Positions 12,339 to 24,768 of a stretch of DNA of 64,000 nt are shown here, one piece after another. The notes beneath the pieces were generated by a model, which made no database searches, was not told where the DNA came from, and saw only the letters and a list, made by a program, of their open reading frames with translations. Position 1 is the first letter of the stretch. Each line of letters starts with the position of its first letter. This DNA comes from Arthrobotrys musiformis (taxonomy: Eukaryota; Ascomycota; Orbiliomycetes; Orbiliales; Orbiliaceae): contig JAVHJL010000003.1 of NCBI GenBank assembly GCA_036971715.1, forward strand, positions 2,046,001-2,110,000. The letters are read 5' to 3'. The position numbers were made by a program, and so were the translations under genes.

Positions 12339-13738
12339 ATGGCTGCCGACCAGTTTGCCCCGCGGACGTTGGCGAAGAAGAACAAGAAGGGATTAACCAT
12401 TGGAGGTCGCGGTGGCGGCGGTGGTTCCGAGTCCAGCATCTCCCACAGCAATGGATCCGTTGAAATAAAACGCAAGAGAAACACCCTGGCCGATAAACTC
12501 AATGATCTCGAAATTGGCGTCGAGTATCGACTAGAGTTACGTGCCGATGATTTGGATGTTCTGCACGAATTAGGTTCCGGAAATGGTGGCACCGTCAGCA
12601 AGGTCATCCACAGGGCCACTAAGCTGGTCATGGCGAGAAAGGTATCTATTACCATCCCATGTTGAAAGCCTCTCCATTTTTATCTAAAGATTCGTATTTA
12701 ACTCGATTTCGATTTTCATTTTGGTGCCTTTAGGTCATACATATTGAGGCGAAGCCGGCCGTCCGGAAACAGATCGTGCGTGAACTACAGATCATGTACG
12801 AGTGCCACTCGCCGTATATCGTATCATTCTATGGTGCTTTCCTTAACGAGGGAGATGTCATCATGTGCATGGAATTTATGGAAGCTGGGTATGCTGTCAA
12901 CGTTATCCCAACAGCCCTAGAGTTAGAGCTAACAAACCAAACCTCTTATCAGCTCTCTAGATCATATTTCGAGTGTTATGGGATCGATAGAAATAGGATA
13001 CCTCCGTGAGATCGCGGACTCAGTTCTCCGAGGATTGGTTTATCTCTACGACGTCCACAAGATCATGCACCGAGACATCAAGCCTTCGAATATCCTCGTT
13101 AACGGTAATGGCCAGATCAAGCTTTGTGATTTTGGTGTCTCCGGTGAATTGGTCAACTCTATCGCAGATACGTTCGTCGGAACTTCTACATACATGTCGC
13201 CAGAGCGTATACAGGGAAGCAAATATACCGTCAAGAGCGATGTTTGGTCCTTCGGTCTGACCATGATGGAACTCGCCCTTGGAACCTTCCCTAACTTTGG
13301 AGGCGGTGGCCCAACTGCCGACAAGCGTGCATCCTCTGGCCCTATGGGTATTTTGGACCTCCTCCAAGCCATCGTCAACGAGCCGGCTCCGAAACTTCCA
13401 GAGGATAAATACCCTGCAGAGTTGTCGGACTTCTGCGACAAGTGCTTGGCCAAGGACCCAGATGCACGCAGCTCTCCATCGGAGCTTTTGGTACGTTAAA
13501 TTTCCTTACCTCGTACTTAAAATAATTTGGACTAACCAATCTTTGCGTGCTACAGGAACATCCTTTGATGAAGATGGAATTCAAAATCGACCTTGAGCAA
13601 TGGGCTGATGACATTATCAACACCGCTGCCACCAAGAGTGCCGCGAAGAAAGGCCTCCCCCCTCCACCACCCAGAATCCGTGATCGCAGCCAGCCGGAAA
13701 TACCGACCATTGGCGCGCAAAGGAAACCGAAAGCATAA
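12339..13738 (+). CDS. STE7: MAP kinase kinase of the Ste7 type (mating/filamentation pathway)
   Basis: Four exons, 12339-12641, 12734-12888, 12953-13490 and 13556-13738, giving 392 residues. A complete dual-specificity kinase domain is visible: glycine loop GSGNGGTV (79-86), ATP-binding Lys101 (VMARK), HRDIKPSN with catalytic Asp194, DFG at 212-214, and an activation loop SIADTFVGTST whose Ser222 and Thr226 fit the Ser-x-x-x-Thr site phosphorylated by Ste11. The leader (KLNDLEIGVEYRL) and activation loop resemble fungal Ste7/Fuz7/Mst7 rather than Pbs2 or Mkk1. A basic patch followed by L-x-I (KKNKKGLTI) near residue 13 fits a MAPK docking motif. Expected to phosphorylate a Fus3/Kss1-type kinase controlling fusion, mating and invasive growth. 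Confidence 0.93.
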
Positions 13739-14505
13739 ACCATCTGCATTTTTGAGAATGAAATTAAAATTGCAAGCGAATTTTGTTACATATGTATCCT
13801 ATCCGATGATAACCCCATTACCAGGCCTTGAAGGCCCCTTTTTCGGGGAAAGCAAGTAAAGATATACTACAGCGAGAAATATCCATCGATCAACCTACTA
13901 CACATCTTCCAAGCTCTACAAAATCCCAAAACAAAATCGTGGAAGCTCATGAAGGGGCGGCTTTAAGTTATTTCATATCGAAAGCAAGCAGCCATCGTCG
14001 TCGTCGTTATTGCGCCTTCATTGTTCTTGCTTTTTTCATGCTCCGTCTGTTTTCCCTGGTCCTTATCATTTGAGCCTTTGTTGCATTTTTAGCAAGCCGA
14101 TGTCAGCTGTTTTTGAAAGCCAGCCGTCACCTCGAAATCGATGCCTGAGATTCTATCGAAAGAACTATGTCTTGTTGTTTTTACCCATCATCAATCCTCT
14201 CCGCTGCGTTTGCTATCAAATATCATTTACTTCATAAACCCGTGCGCGCGAAGTCCGTCGACATGACGCTAAAAGAGGCGTCGAGTCCCACTGTCGCCTT
14301 CAATTCATTCAAGTGCACCTACCAACCATACGCGTTCTGGATTGTATGTACATACATATTATTTACATGGGAGTGATTCGACCGATTGGTATCCCCACCG
14401 CCTACCACTAAGTTTCACAATCGTGAATGCATCAGGAACCGATCCCCGTCGGTTCCCAAAACACTGGTCCTATTGTCAATGCACGCAGCCGTGACGGAAT
14501 TCCCG
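13739..14505. other. Convergent intergenic region, no gene seen
   Basis: 3' flanks of the Ste7-type kinase (+) and the Dmo2-like gene (-). T-rich stretches and no coding frame with recognisable content. Confidence 0.6.
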
Positions 14506-14828
14506 CTAGTTAACCAGTCGATACAGCCCAGCCGCGATCAACCCGATCCCGATACCGTGGATGCTGCCCCTCCTCGCTAGTAATTGCCATCTTGTCAGGT
14601 TGTGCTGTTCGGCGGCCAGTTGACGCCGACCAGCCACCAACATGTATCCTCCCAGGCCCGTGAATGCGGCAGCCCCTGCGCCCCGTTAGCACTGACGCCT
14701 TCTTCAACGGTCATACAATCGAACAGCTTACCGGTGATACGACAGGGAAGACAATCATACTTGGCCAGTCTCTGCCTTTCCTCGTCTGAGAGTTGGCTTT
14801 GGTCGGGTTCTTTTGCAGTCGACGACAT
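14506..14828 (-). CDS. Dmo2/DUF4536-like small mitochondrial membrane protein
   Basis: Two exons on the minus strand, 14828-14732 and 14675-14506, joined by a 56-nt intron; 88 residues. The ATG at 14828 begins MSSTAKEP. The family mark is DCLPCR (two Cys two residues apart) followed, across the splice, by ITGAAAFTGLGGYML, the first hydrophobic helix. A second helix (IHGIGIGLIAAGLY) closes the protein. Human DMAC1 (distal membrane-arm assembly factor of complex I) shares this domain, so a mitochondrial inner-membrane role is likely but inferred. It is easily missed, because the unspliced frame gives a misleading C-terminus. It shares a 174-bp divergent promoter with the AP-3 mu gene. Confidence 0.8.
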
Positions 14829-15002
14829 TGCATTTGCATTCGGATGAGGTCTGGCCAGGAAAAGGCTCTGCGGGCTGGAGCTGGAGCTTGAGCTTGGAAA
14901 ACAACATCCAACACACATCCCACCTTCCCATTACAACATCACCATCCTCCCCGCGACATCATCACTTCTCACCGACACCATCAACAACATCACATCGTCA
15001 CC

Positions 15003-16739
15003 ATGGCCGGCGCTATCGAGGCCCTGTATATATACGATAGTCAGAAGTAGCCCCATCTCTGCAGCTTCATAACTTCCGTACTAAAATCCTATACTAACGT
15101 CCGTTATAACAGTGCCGTCATACTCCAGCACAACTGGCGACATCGTCCCACCGCCTCTGCGCAGGAATACATCACCTCCTACCTCTCCCACCCGACTCCT
15201 CGACCCCCCTTAATCCACCTCTCCAACCTCTCACCTCCAACTTTGCTGTTCTCGATAGTCCATAATAACCTAACCTTCCTCTCCCCCGCGACTTCAGAGG
15301 TCGAACCCCTGCTCATCCTCGAATTCCTCCATCGGATCGCAGAGGTACTGGAGGACTACTTCACCCCACCTCTGATTCCCTCCAAAATCGAAGGAAACTA
15401 CGATATAGTAGCCGAACTCCTGGGGGAAATGTGCGACGATGGCCTCCCATTCAACACCGAGCCAAACGGTCTGCGAGACGTTGTTCTCCCACCATCCATC
15501 ATGAAAACCCTCCTAGCAAGCGTCACATTACCAACAGGGTCACTGGACCCGTTTCGCTCTACCCCTTCCACGATCTCTACCATCCCATGGCGTCGTGCGA
15601 ATGTAAAACACACATCTAACGAAATGTACCTCGACCTCCTCGAAACCCTACACTGCACAGTGGCCCCCTCGGGTCGTCCCATATCAGCCAGGGTCTCAGG
15701 AACAATGCTCTTCACCGCCAAAATCTCAGGAATACCAGATATGCTCCTTCTACTACGTACCCCTACACCCAGGGGTGGTGGTGGTGTAACCCTCGAAGCA
15801 CCGGTATTCCACCCATGCGTCCGACTTTCCAAATGGAATTCCCAACCAGGTCATCTATCCTTCGTCCCTCCAGACGGAAAATTCGTATTAGCATCCTACG
15901 AAGTCAACATGCTCCCGGACTTCTCCCCCTCAATCTCCTCACCCCAACCATTCCACCTCCCATTATCAGTAACCACGACCACCCTAAAGGGCCCAAACTC
16001 CACAGAATTCGAAGTTAAACTCACAATCCCAAATTCATCCCCTTACTCCGCTTCCCAAAACTCCTCCGCATCCTCGCAAGGTACCGGATCTTCGGCATTC
16101 GCAAGAATAGCGGCACAAAGCGCCGGAAGCTCCATCCCTTCGCAATTCCTCCACGGCGCTTCGGCCGGAAACTCAGCCGGCAGTAGTAATAACCCCGTCA
16201 TGGAAAACGTAGCAGTACACATCCCCCTACCACCACACGTAAGAACCTTAATAAACACCCGAGCCTCAAAAGGCGACTTCATACACGACACGGAAAAAAA
16301 CCAAATCCACTGGCGACTTCCAAATACCGCCATCATCCCGGGGCAGACCTATACCTTCAAAGCCGAGGTAGTCGTAAAGAGTACCTACGAAGACGACGGG
16401 GACGGTGAAGATGGAGAACAATCATCCGGTGCAAAATTATCGAATTACGATAATAACTACGATGCGGGGACTCCGAAGGCTGTAAATTCCGGTGCTACCA
16501 CTCCATCTGCTAAAGAAAAGGAGAAAGAGAAAAAATCGCCGCCGTCGGCGCAGATTATTGCCGCGATGCCTAGGAGCGTACTGTTGGATTTCACGATTAG
16601 AGGTGCTTTACTTAGTGGGTTGAAAGTAGATTCTTTGAATATAGTTGGCGGGAAGGGATTGCCAGAGTCGGTGAAGCCTTACAAGGGGGTTAAGTACATA
16701 AGTCGAGCAGGCGATGGATCAGTTGAAGTTCGATGTTGA
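15003..16739 (+). CDS. APM3: AP-3 adaptor complex subunit mu
   Basis: Two exons, 15003-15046 and 15113-16739; 556 residues. The 44-nt first exon encodes MAGAIEALYIYDSQN, the first strand of the longin domain, and splices through a GTAGCC donor to AVILQHNWRHRP. The N-terminal longin-like domain spans about residues 1-140 and the mu homology domain runs to the end (FLVLASYEVN-like strand KFVLASYEV; VAVHIPLPPHV; IHWRLPNTAIIPGQ). Ser/Ala-rich and acidic inserts in the homology domain make it longer than yeast Apm3. AP-3 sorts cargo from Golgi/endosome to the vacuole, and the mu subunit recognises tyrosine signals. The donor choice rests on frame and family conservation. Confidence 0.9.
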
Positions 16740-17011
16740 GATACCATATCCCTTTTCTATATTATTTACATGTCTCTATTTTATTTATCCTTTCGGTCAA
16801 GCGATAGCTTCTCAGTCAAATATAATAATCTTTGGTAGTGACAAACCCCAAGTGCATCAGAACACAGTCGTAGGTAATTATTATAGAAAGCGCCGCCAAA
16901 AACGCCAGAATGAAGATCAAAGAAGAAAACAGGTGCCAACCCCAGATCACCCACCAAAAAGCCATGGCTACTTTTAAATCAATATAGCAAGAAGAGAAGA
17001 ACCAAATGAAT

Positions 17012-20000
17012 CTAAGAAAACCCGCCAGCATCAAATATGTTGGCAGCATCCGCCCTCCTCGCTCCCATGACCTTCTTCTCCTCCCTCCTCCTCCCGCTCG
17101 AATTTGTCGCCTTCTCCAAATTCTTCTGCCTCGTCGCCTCCCTAGCTTGGAAATTAATACTCGCCCCGCCAGCTTTGCCCCTCCCCATCTTGGTCGTCGT
17201 CTCCACGAACGCAGCCTTAGGCGCAACAGTTGTAGTCTCGCTAATATCGCTCGTAGTCGTCGTCCTTCTCAACAAAGGAAGCCTGAATTGTCCCGTGGGA
17301 TCCGTATTGCCCTGGTTATGGAACGCAAGCTTCGCAGTTTCGCTGGTGGTAGTAGCACCCCGCTTCACCGCGACGCGGTCGATAAAGTTGACTTTACGAC
17401 GTTTGGAGATTTCTTCGTAGGATTCTATCTCTAGATCCGAATCCGAATCCGACGAGCCTTCCATTTGGTACCTGTCCGTGCCGTCATCGAGGAGGGAGGA
17501 GACGGTACGTTGGACGAGAAGTTGAGCGTGCTGTTTACGCTTCTTGGAGGGTTCTGTACGACGTGGGTTTCCTATTTTATGGCCTTCTGGGGTTTCTGCG
17601 ACCATCTGTTGGCTATCCGGGACCTCGACGATAGGTTTACTGGTTGACGGTTCCCCAGCTGATTGGCTATCGGGGACTTGAACGATAGACTCGTTTTCCT
17701 CGGCCGGGGTTTGTGAATCCTCATGGACGGCAAAGTCGTAGTCGTCGTCTTCGTCTTCGTCATCCAAGAAATTCCTTTCACCTCTGTTGTTTTCAATAGT
17801 TTTCAAGAAAGCTTGACGCTTGGGATTATGGTCTACAGGCGCTGCGTTAGTAAATCCAAAATATCAAAACATAAAAGAAGCACAAGTGCTCACCAAGCTT
17901 TGCGATCTTGTCATCCATCATCAATATCCTTCTTCTTTCCGCCTCGTTCTTCTTCTGGCGTCTAAGCATACGATCACGGGCTTCGTCTTCCGAATCGTCA
18001 TCAATATCAAATCCACCTCTCTTGCCTAGTTTCTTATTTTTCACATCCTTCATGACCTTCTGGATCATCTTTTCGTCTTCCGCAACGGCCCTCTTTAAGT
18101 CCAACTCGGCATGACCGCGGTCATCGTCATCCTTTGTCTCGTTATCAATCATATCCTCCATCTCCGCCAGAGCCTCTTCGTCTGTTTCTTCATCGTCGCT
18201 TGCACCACCCAGACCCGCGTATTCATCTTCAGATTCCTCGGCGGCCTCTTGGAACATATTCTTTGCTCCGCTCTTCTTTTTATCGTATGCCTCAACCACC
18301 CTCTTAGGCTTCTTCCCAAGGACGGAAAATGCATTAGCCGGCCCCTCAGAGTCTGACTCAACTTCTTCACCACCGCTCTCCTTCTCGCTTCCATCACCTC
18401 TGTTCTTTCTCACCAATCTTCCCTTCTTCTTCTTCCTCGGCATCGTAGGTTCCGGGGAAAGCAGCACAGTAGCCTCAGTAAGACCACTCTGCACAATTCC
18501 TCTATGGTACTCGGACGCAACCGTCGCCTGGCTCGATGTTCTAAATCGCGGAGGAGCGTCCTTTGGATTATACTGGAACCCCATATCCGGTTCTGGAACG
18601 AAAGACATCTGCGTCGAAAGTGCCAATCCATCTCCCAGTAGCGACTCCGGTTCGTATTCGATCTGGCTTTGAGTGTACGCTAGATCTAGCAATGAATTAT
18701 TTTGCGTGCTATCGAACTTGGGGCTGCTTCGTAGGGTCATATCGAGGGGCACTTGGGAGATGTTTAGGTCGTCGGGAACGTCTCCTCGGAGTTTATCCAT
18801 CCTGTTCCCGGCGGAGTCTTCGTCCATTGAGGACTCAAACATTTGGGTAAGTCCCATCACAGGGGCTTTGTTACCCAGTGCGCCGAATGGGTTGTCTTTC
18901 TTCGGAGATGTTTGGGAATCTGCTTGCGAGTTGAACATTTGCGTGAGCCCCAATACCGGGGCATCTGACTGGAGGCCTGCGAAGGGGTTTTCAGGCTGCG
19001 AGTCCCCCTGGGAGTCTGCCTGAGAGTCGAACATCTGTGTCAATCCCAGAACTGGAGGTTGATTCCCCAATCCTCCAAACATTTTGGCTTGGTCTTTCAT
19101 CGGGGAGAGTGCCTCGGAAGCCACCGAGGAATTAAACATCTGAGTAAGCCCCAGCGGCAAGGCTGTGGTTTTAAATGATACCCCCTTCTTGGGTGTGTCC
19201 ATAAAAGAGGGAACCTGTGTGATTGTCCTGTCGCCGTCCTCATCCTCTTCGTCGTCGTCGTTAACCACTGCCCTTCCTCGTCGCCGTAGCTGCGATTTAG
19301 CTACCGCACTCTCAAGAGCATCTTCGTCATCGGACTCTGCCATGTCGCGCATACTCGAGAGCCGAATAGGACTCGAGGAGCGTTGAGCGGAAGGCGGACT
19401 CGCGGCCTCATCTTCCTCTTCTGGCTGTGCCTCTTCCATCTCTTCATCGGCGGCATCCTCCTCTTCATGCTCGCTCTCGCTCCCCGAAAATAACGCATCC
19501 TCATCCTCCGATTCTTCACTTCCACTCCCGTTATAGTCCTCGTCGTCACTATCCGATAAATCGGCAAGCTTGATCCCCCGCCTCTGTGCTTCCTCCCTTC
19601 TCTCCCTATCCTTCTGTTCCAGTGCCTCGTTACGTGCCTTCTCAACCAAATCTTCCGTGTATAATGCATCCTTGATAACTTCTTCTTGAGTTGGCACATA
19701 AAGGCCCTGTTTGCGAAACTCCTCTCTCTTGGCAGCTTCATCGTCTTTGATCTGTTGCTTCGCCTTTTTAATTAAGTCCTCTTGCCAATTGTCATCTCGG
19801 ACAGGGCCCTTCGCATATCGTCCTCTAAGTTTCACGTGGTCAACACCTTGGTTGGCAAGTCTCTTGAGGTCTTTTAGAGGATCGCTCTTTTTCACCACTT
19901 TTCTAGGTTCCGGTGGCAATATCTCGAGGTCGTCGGAATCGTCGGGATCCTGGCTGCTGGTAGCTGGCACAACGAACTCCACAACTGGTTTTCGTTTGCT

Positions 20001-21419
20001 ACTAGATTTGGTCTTTGGCAGGCCTGCGAAGCCAAGCTTCTTGCCTTTTGGGAGGTCGAGCATTTCAACATCTTTGTCCTCTGCTTTCTCCTTCCCTTTA
20101 TTAACTGGCTCTTCCTTCTTCGGTTGGCGAGGCTCTGCCATTAGTTGTTCTAGGGTTGGGAATTCCTCTTCATCTTGGAGAGCGGCATCGTTGTCTTCGA
20201 TTAACGGTTCGTGCTGCGGTGCTTCATTGTTGACTTTTGGAGCAGGCGACGCGCTGAGGGTAGTGGGTGGACTAGATTGTTCAATCTCAGACGTAACGGG
20301 TATCGAACTCGATGGTTCTGGCTGCGAGGTCTCTGTCTTTGCGGCCTCTGGTTTTGCTTTCGGGTCCGGTAGACCAAAGATCCCCCATAGTGCGGAAACA
20401 CTGTGTACAACCTTCTGTGGCGGCTCGAAATGATATTCTTGACTTCTGGCCAACCTCTGTGTCTCTGCTCTCATTTCAAATAGCGCCTTCTTAGAGGCCT
20501 TCCTGGCCGCTGGTTTGTTCCTCCGCTTCTTTCCAGCTTCGCCTCCAGACTCGTCGCTATACGCTAGATCTGCATCTTCAACTCGGTCTGAAGCCGCAAG
20601 CCGAGCTTGTCGTTTAGCTTCCTCCTCATCCTCCTTCTGCTTATTAGCCCTCCTCTTCTGGTTTACAAGTTGCTGAAGCTTTGACTCGGCTATAAAGGCA
20701 CTTTCATCTTCATCCAGGCTTCCAAGAGAACCGTCATCGGAGTCCGAGCCGTGCGGGTTTGGTTCAGATCCACTACCACTGCCTGCAGCCGCTGGCTTCT
20801 TGGACTTCTTGCTCCTCTTCTTTTCGGAAGCTTTTCCTTTCCCCTTCTTAGCCTTCTGCTTCTTCAATTTTGTCATAATATCGATGACATTGGCGTTTGG
20901 GGAATCCGGTTCGGACACACGGATTGGAGATATAGGAGGGGATTGTATCGGTGATAACGACTTCTTCTTCAGCATCCGTCTTCGGACTGGCTTTGGTGTC
21001 TTTTCGCCGTCCTCTTCATCGTTTTGATCGGGTTCAGGCGTCGTCTCCTTCTCGGATTTCTTCGCAAATAACTTCTGCCGCAGACGGTCGGCGGCACTCA
21101 TTCCATTGTTTGAAACAGCTGTATCTGCATCCGCCATCTCAACGTCTTCATCGTCCGATCCAACGATCTTTGTAACCCTCGCGCGGGATCGAGCGACCGG
21201 TATATCCTCTTCATCGTCATCGTCCATATTAACCGACAAATTCCTCGTGGTCGTAGTACCACGTTTGGTAATAGGTTCATCATCCGAATCATCCGAGAAT
21301 TGAGCTAGTAGAGCCTTAACCTTCGATGTTGGTGTTATCGAAAAGTCGATTTTGGGACTGTGAGGCGGTGAAGGGGATCTATACTCCCTCGAGGAGATAG
21401 AAGGAGTCGGCGACGACAT
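17012..21419 (-). CDS. MRC1: Replication checkpoint mediator Mrc1 (Claspin-like)
   Basis: Two exons on the minus strand, 21419-17894 and 17841-17012, separated by a 52-nt intron with CTAAC near its acceptor; 1451 residues. The protein is strongly charged and low in hydrophobic content, with long acidic stretches and coiled-coil-like Glu/Lys/Arg regions. A region near residues 1040-1180 (SGAKNMFQEAAEESEDEYAG and on) matches the conserved MRC1-like domain. Many SQ and TQ sites occur, including four GLTQMF repeats near residues 750-860. Mrc1 travels with the replisome between polymerase epsilon and Mcm helicase, speeds forks, and when phosphorylated by Mec1/ATR passes the stalled-fork signal to the Rad53/Cds1 kinase. 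ACGCG elements lie upstream. Convergent with APM3. Confidence 0.95.
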
Positions 21420-22268
21420 TTTCGGGGTAAAATACTCAATTCGATTCGGCGAGGATTGGAGAAAGGATGAGATGGGGGAGTAGTGTGATTATCTGTAGCT
21501 CTGGCGATATAGCTTCAGAGCATGAGGGGTGGTGTTGAGGAGGTCTGAGGGTCCTTGGTCGAGTTGTATGGAGCAGCGATAGTAGCTGGGAGGTAAACAA
21601 GTCCGTCCCTGAAGAGCGTGGAAAACTGCGTTGGACCGCAAGCAGCTTTGCGGGAAAACGCGATTCTCACGCGTTGAGTGGCGATCCTGACACTCTCATT
21701 GCCGCTTCGGGAAACAGAGCCCGCAACACTTTTGCTACCCAAAATGCAACGCGGGTCATCCGAAATACGACTTTGGTGAGAATGAGCTCGTGAGAGAAGC
21801 TACTCGAAATTTACTTGGATATATCCTAACGAATGCCAATAAACTTGCTCTCTGAGCGGGACACAGACTACAAATTGGTGTTCAAAAAACGACACCATAT
21901 ACCGATATTTATATTTATGTTTGATTCTGTGGAAGCTCTAGTCGTGATCACGAAATACGTATGGGCATACACTTATTGCATTAGTTTTTAGCATCACTTC
22001 ATTCAAGACTACATTATGCAATATTATTACCCTGCTTTGAGCCTGGGATCGAGGCTAGATACTCGTCACAATACCCGCCAATATCATTGTCAAGAAAGCT
22101 CAAGAAAGAAACAACAAAGTGAAATTTTTGGCATATACATGTACGTTAATTGATTTTTATATTACAAAACGCTGCAACCGCAAAAGTGGTATATTACATT
22201 AAAGCGTGACTCGACACCAATCAAACCCTGGCTCCAAAAAAGACCGTCACATAGACGCCTCCTTCCGC
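21420..22268. other. Intergenic, MRC1 promoter and GH3 3' flank
   Basis: No gene supported. The part next to MRC1 contains one ACGCGT and two further ACGCG sites within about 335 bp of the start. The distal half is AT-rich. Confidence 0.6.
21658..21753. promoter_or_regulatory. MBF-type MCB cluster upstream of MRC1
   Basis: ACGCGT at 21669-21674, with ACGCG at 21658-21662 and 21749-21753, lies 239-334 bp before the MRC1 ATG. ACGCGT is the MluI cell-cycle box bound by MBF (Mbp1/Swi6) in yeasts and drives G1/S transcription of replication genes. Seen in sequence; function inferred. Confidence 0.5.
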
Positions 22269-24768
22269 TTAAACAACTTCAAAGATGGCGGTGCCGTAAA
22301 TATCAATAGGACTGCTTCCAACAGCGACCTCGAACTCTCCCTTTTCAACTTCATACTGCATCCCCAGACCCCAAACGCCCAAATCCGACACGTCAATCTT
22401 AATCCTGACATTCTTGGTCTCACCAGGCTTAAGGTTGACCTTCTTAAATCCCTTCAATAGCTGATTGGGTGTGACGACGCTGCTGACCAAATCGCGGATG
22501 TAAACCTGAACAACTTCCTGTCCCTCACGATCACCGGTGTTTGTAACGTCAACGATGGCGGTGACAGTGCCAGTGGTCTGCGCCTCGGCGTACCCGACGG
22601 TCTTCTTGTTCAACTTGATGTTGCTGAATTTGAAGGTGGTGTAGGAACGGCCGAATCCGAAGTGATACCATGGAATCGGGTTGTTCAAAACGTAGTTGTG
22701 GCCGAAGACGAGGGTACCGTTTTCGTACTCCTTACCTGGACCAGGCCAGCTTCGGGCGGAGTTGAGGTAGTCGTAGAAGGCGGGAGCGGTACCGATATCG
22801 TGTGGGAAAGACACGGAAAGCTTTCCGGAAGGATTGTAGTCACCGAATAGAACATCGGCAAGGGCGTGACCACCTTGTTCGGATGGGTAAAATTGCTGGA
22901 CAAGAGCAGATGTGTAGTTTGCAATCCAATCCTCAGTGATCGGTTTACCAGAGGAGAACACGACGACGGTGGGTTTTCCAGTATCAGCGATGGCGCGCAC
23001 AAGCTTGCTTTGAGCGCCGACCAGGTTTAGAGAGTGGACGTCGATGTGTTCACCGGTAGTAGCGTTGAGGCCTTGCCAAAGTTCGTTTTGGTCACGAGAC
23101 CAGGTACCGACGACGACAACGGCGATATCAGCGGACTCGGCTGCGGCGATGGCCTCTGGGAAACCGGAGTCGTCGTTGGACCAGCGCTCGCAACCTTTTG
23201 CGTACACAACGTTATTGGCACCGATAGCCGCCTTGATACCGTCGTATGGGGTGACACCGCGCTGGGAGGACTGGAATGGGACGTAGTCTCCGTACTATAT
23301 TCATGCGCCATAACGTTAGTCACGGTTCCTTCACATATTGATTGCAAATTCAAAACTTACGTTCATGAAACCATGAGCCATAGGACCAATAACGGCAACC
23401 TTGGCGGACTTGGAGATGGGCAGGGTATTATCATGGTTCTCGAGAAGAACAATAGACTCACGATCCAACTCTCGAGCAACGGCAACGTTCCTGTCGGTGT
23501 GGACAGTCCTGTTGACCTGAGAAGTGGGGACGGAGGCATAGGGGTTCTCAAACAATCCGATGGCGAACTTAGCCCTCAATTGTCTGGCAACAGCAGTATC
23601 AACAACCGAAATATCAAGCTGTCCGTTCTTAGTCAAGTTGGTAATAGATCGGAAGTTGAAGGAACCACCACCCATCTCGACATCGTTACCGGCCTCGAGG
23701 ATCTTCTTAGTGATACACTCTCGGCCAGGCTGTGTAGTCTTTGGTGGGCAGAGTTTGAAAGCGTCAGCAAGACGATCCGTAGCACCAGCATCGCTCATGA
23801 CATAGTACTTGTAGCCCCACTCGTTCCTCAGAATATCAGTGAGGACGTGGTGGTCCGCAACAGTCGGTATACCATCGTAAGCAGTATATCCGGACATGAT
23901 CGCAACAGCGCCACCTTCAACAATTGGCTTCTTGAAGGCGTGGAGCCAAGTAGTTCGGAGTTCTCGCTCACCACCGTGAACTGGGCCGGTATTGACACCA
24001 CCTTCGGGGTTGCTAGCGCCAACGAAGTGCTTAAGCATAGCAGCAACTCCGCGGTTCTGGAAACCCTTAACAAGAGCGGTGGAGATCTCAGCAGCATGGA
24101 AGGAATCTTCAGAGTTACACTCCTCGACTCTACCGAATCGGAGCTCACGGGCAAGATCCGAAACCGGGGCGAACAATTGGTTTACACCAAAAGCCGCGGC
24201 TTCCTTCGCAATGACATCGGCGGCCTTCTGGACTAGATCAGGGTTGAAGGAACATCCAAAACCGATTGGGGAGTTGAAGATGGTAGCATTGGGGAGTAGG
24301 AATCCGTGAATACCCTCGGTTTGGACGAAGGCCGGAATACCTAGACGAGTCTCCTCGACCAAGTATTGCTGTCCGCGCTTGACATTCTCAAGCATCCAGC
24401 TCCAGAGGATGGGAAATCCGACGTAGAATGAACCTTGCTTGTATTCAAAGTTGATCTCGAGGTTTGTTCGATTGTATGCGCCGGTGTTAATGTTCAACCA
24501 ATTGGACATATCACCTGAAATCTAGCCGTCAGTGCCTCGCTCCACCTTCGATACACAGTATAAAAAGCGAATATTTCAGCTTACCCTGCATCAATTGACC
24601 AATCTTCTCGTCCAATGTCATCCTCGACAGCAAGTCAGCGACTCTGTCTTCGATATTCGCCTTAGAATCCTTATAGATTGCATTCTTGACAGGATCAGAC
24701 GGCGAAGCAGCAAAGGCAAGAGGGGCAGCTGCTAAAAGCAGGCCACCAGTAAGAGTAGAGACACGCAT
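22269..24768 (-). CDS. Secreted GH3 beta-glucosidase
   Basis: Three exons on the minus strand, 24768-24585, 24514-23361 and 23294-22269; 787 residues. The N-terminal 20 residues (MRVSTLTGG..PLAFA) are a secretion signal. A GH3 N-terminal barrel follows, with RMTLDEKIGQLMQGD, the KHFVG motif, and the nucleophile Asp near residue 303 in VMSDAGATD. Next come the C-terminal sandwich domain (SRDQNELWQ; FSSGKPITEDWI; YPSEQGGHALADVLFGDYNPSGKL) and a terminal fibronectin-III-like domain (VDVTNTGDREGQEVVQVYIRD). Several N-x-S/T sites occur. It should release glucose from beta-linked glucosides outside the cell; xylosidase activity cannot be excluded. A TATA-like GTATAAAG lies about 120 bp upstream on the minus strand. 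Confidence 0.93.

Noticed and set aside
19711..20433. 240-codon plus-strand frame
   Set aside because: Antisense of low-complexity acidic/basic Mrc1 sequence; Ser/Leu-rich and meaningless.
23034..24236. 400-codon open frame on the + strand
   Set aside because: Exactly antisense to the GH3 coding exons. Its openness follows from the codon use of the real gene; no family features.
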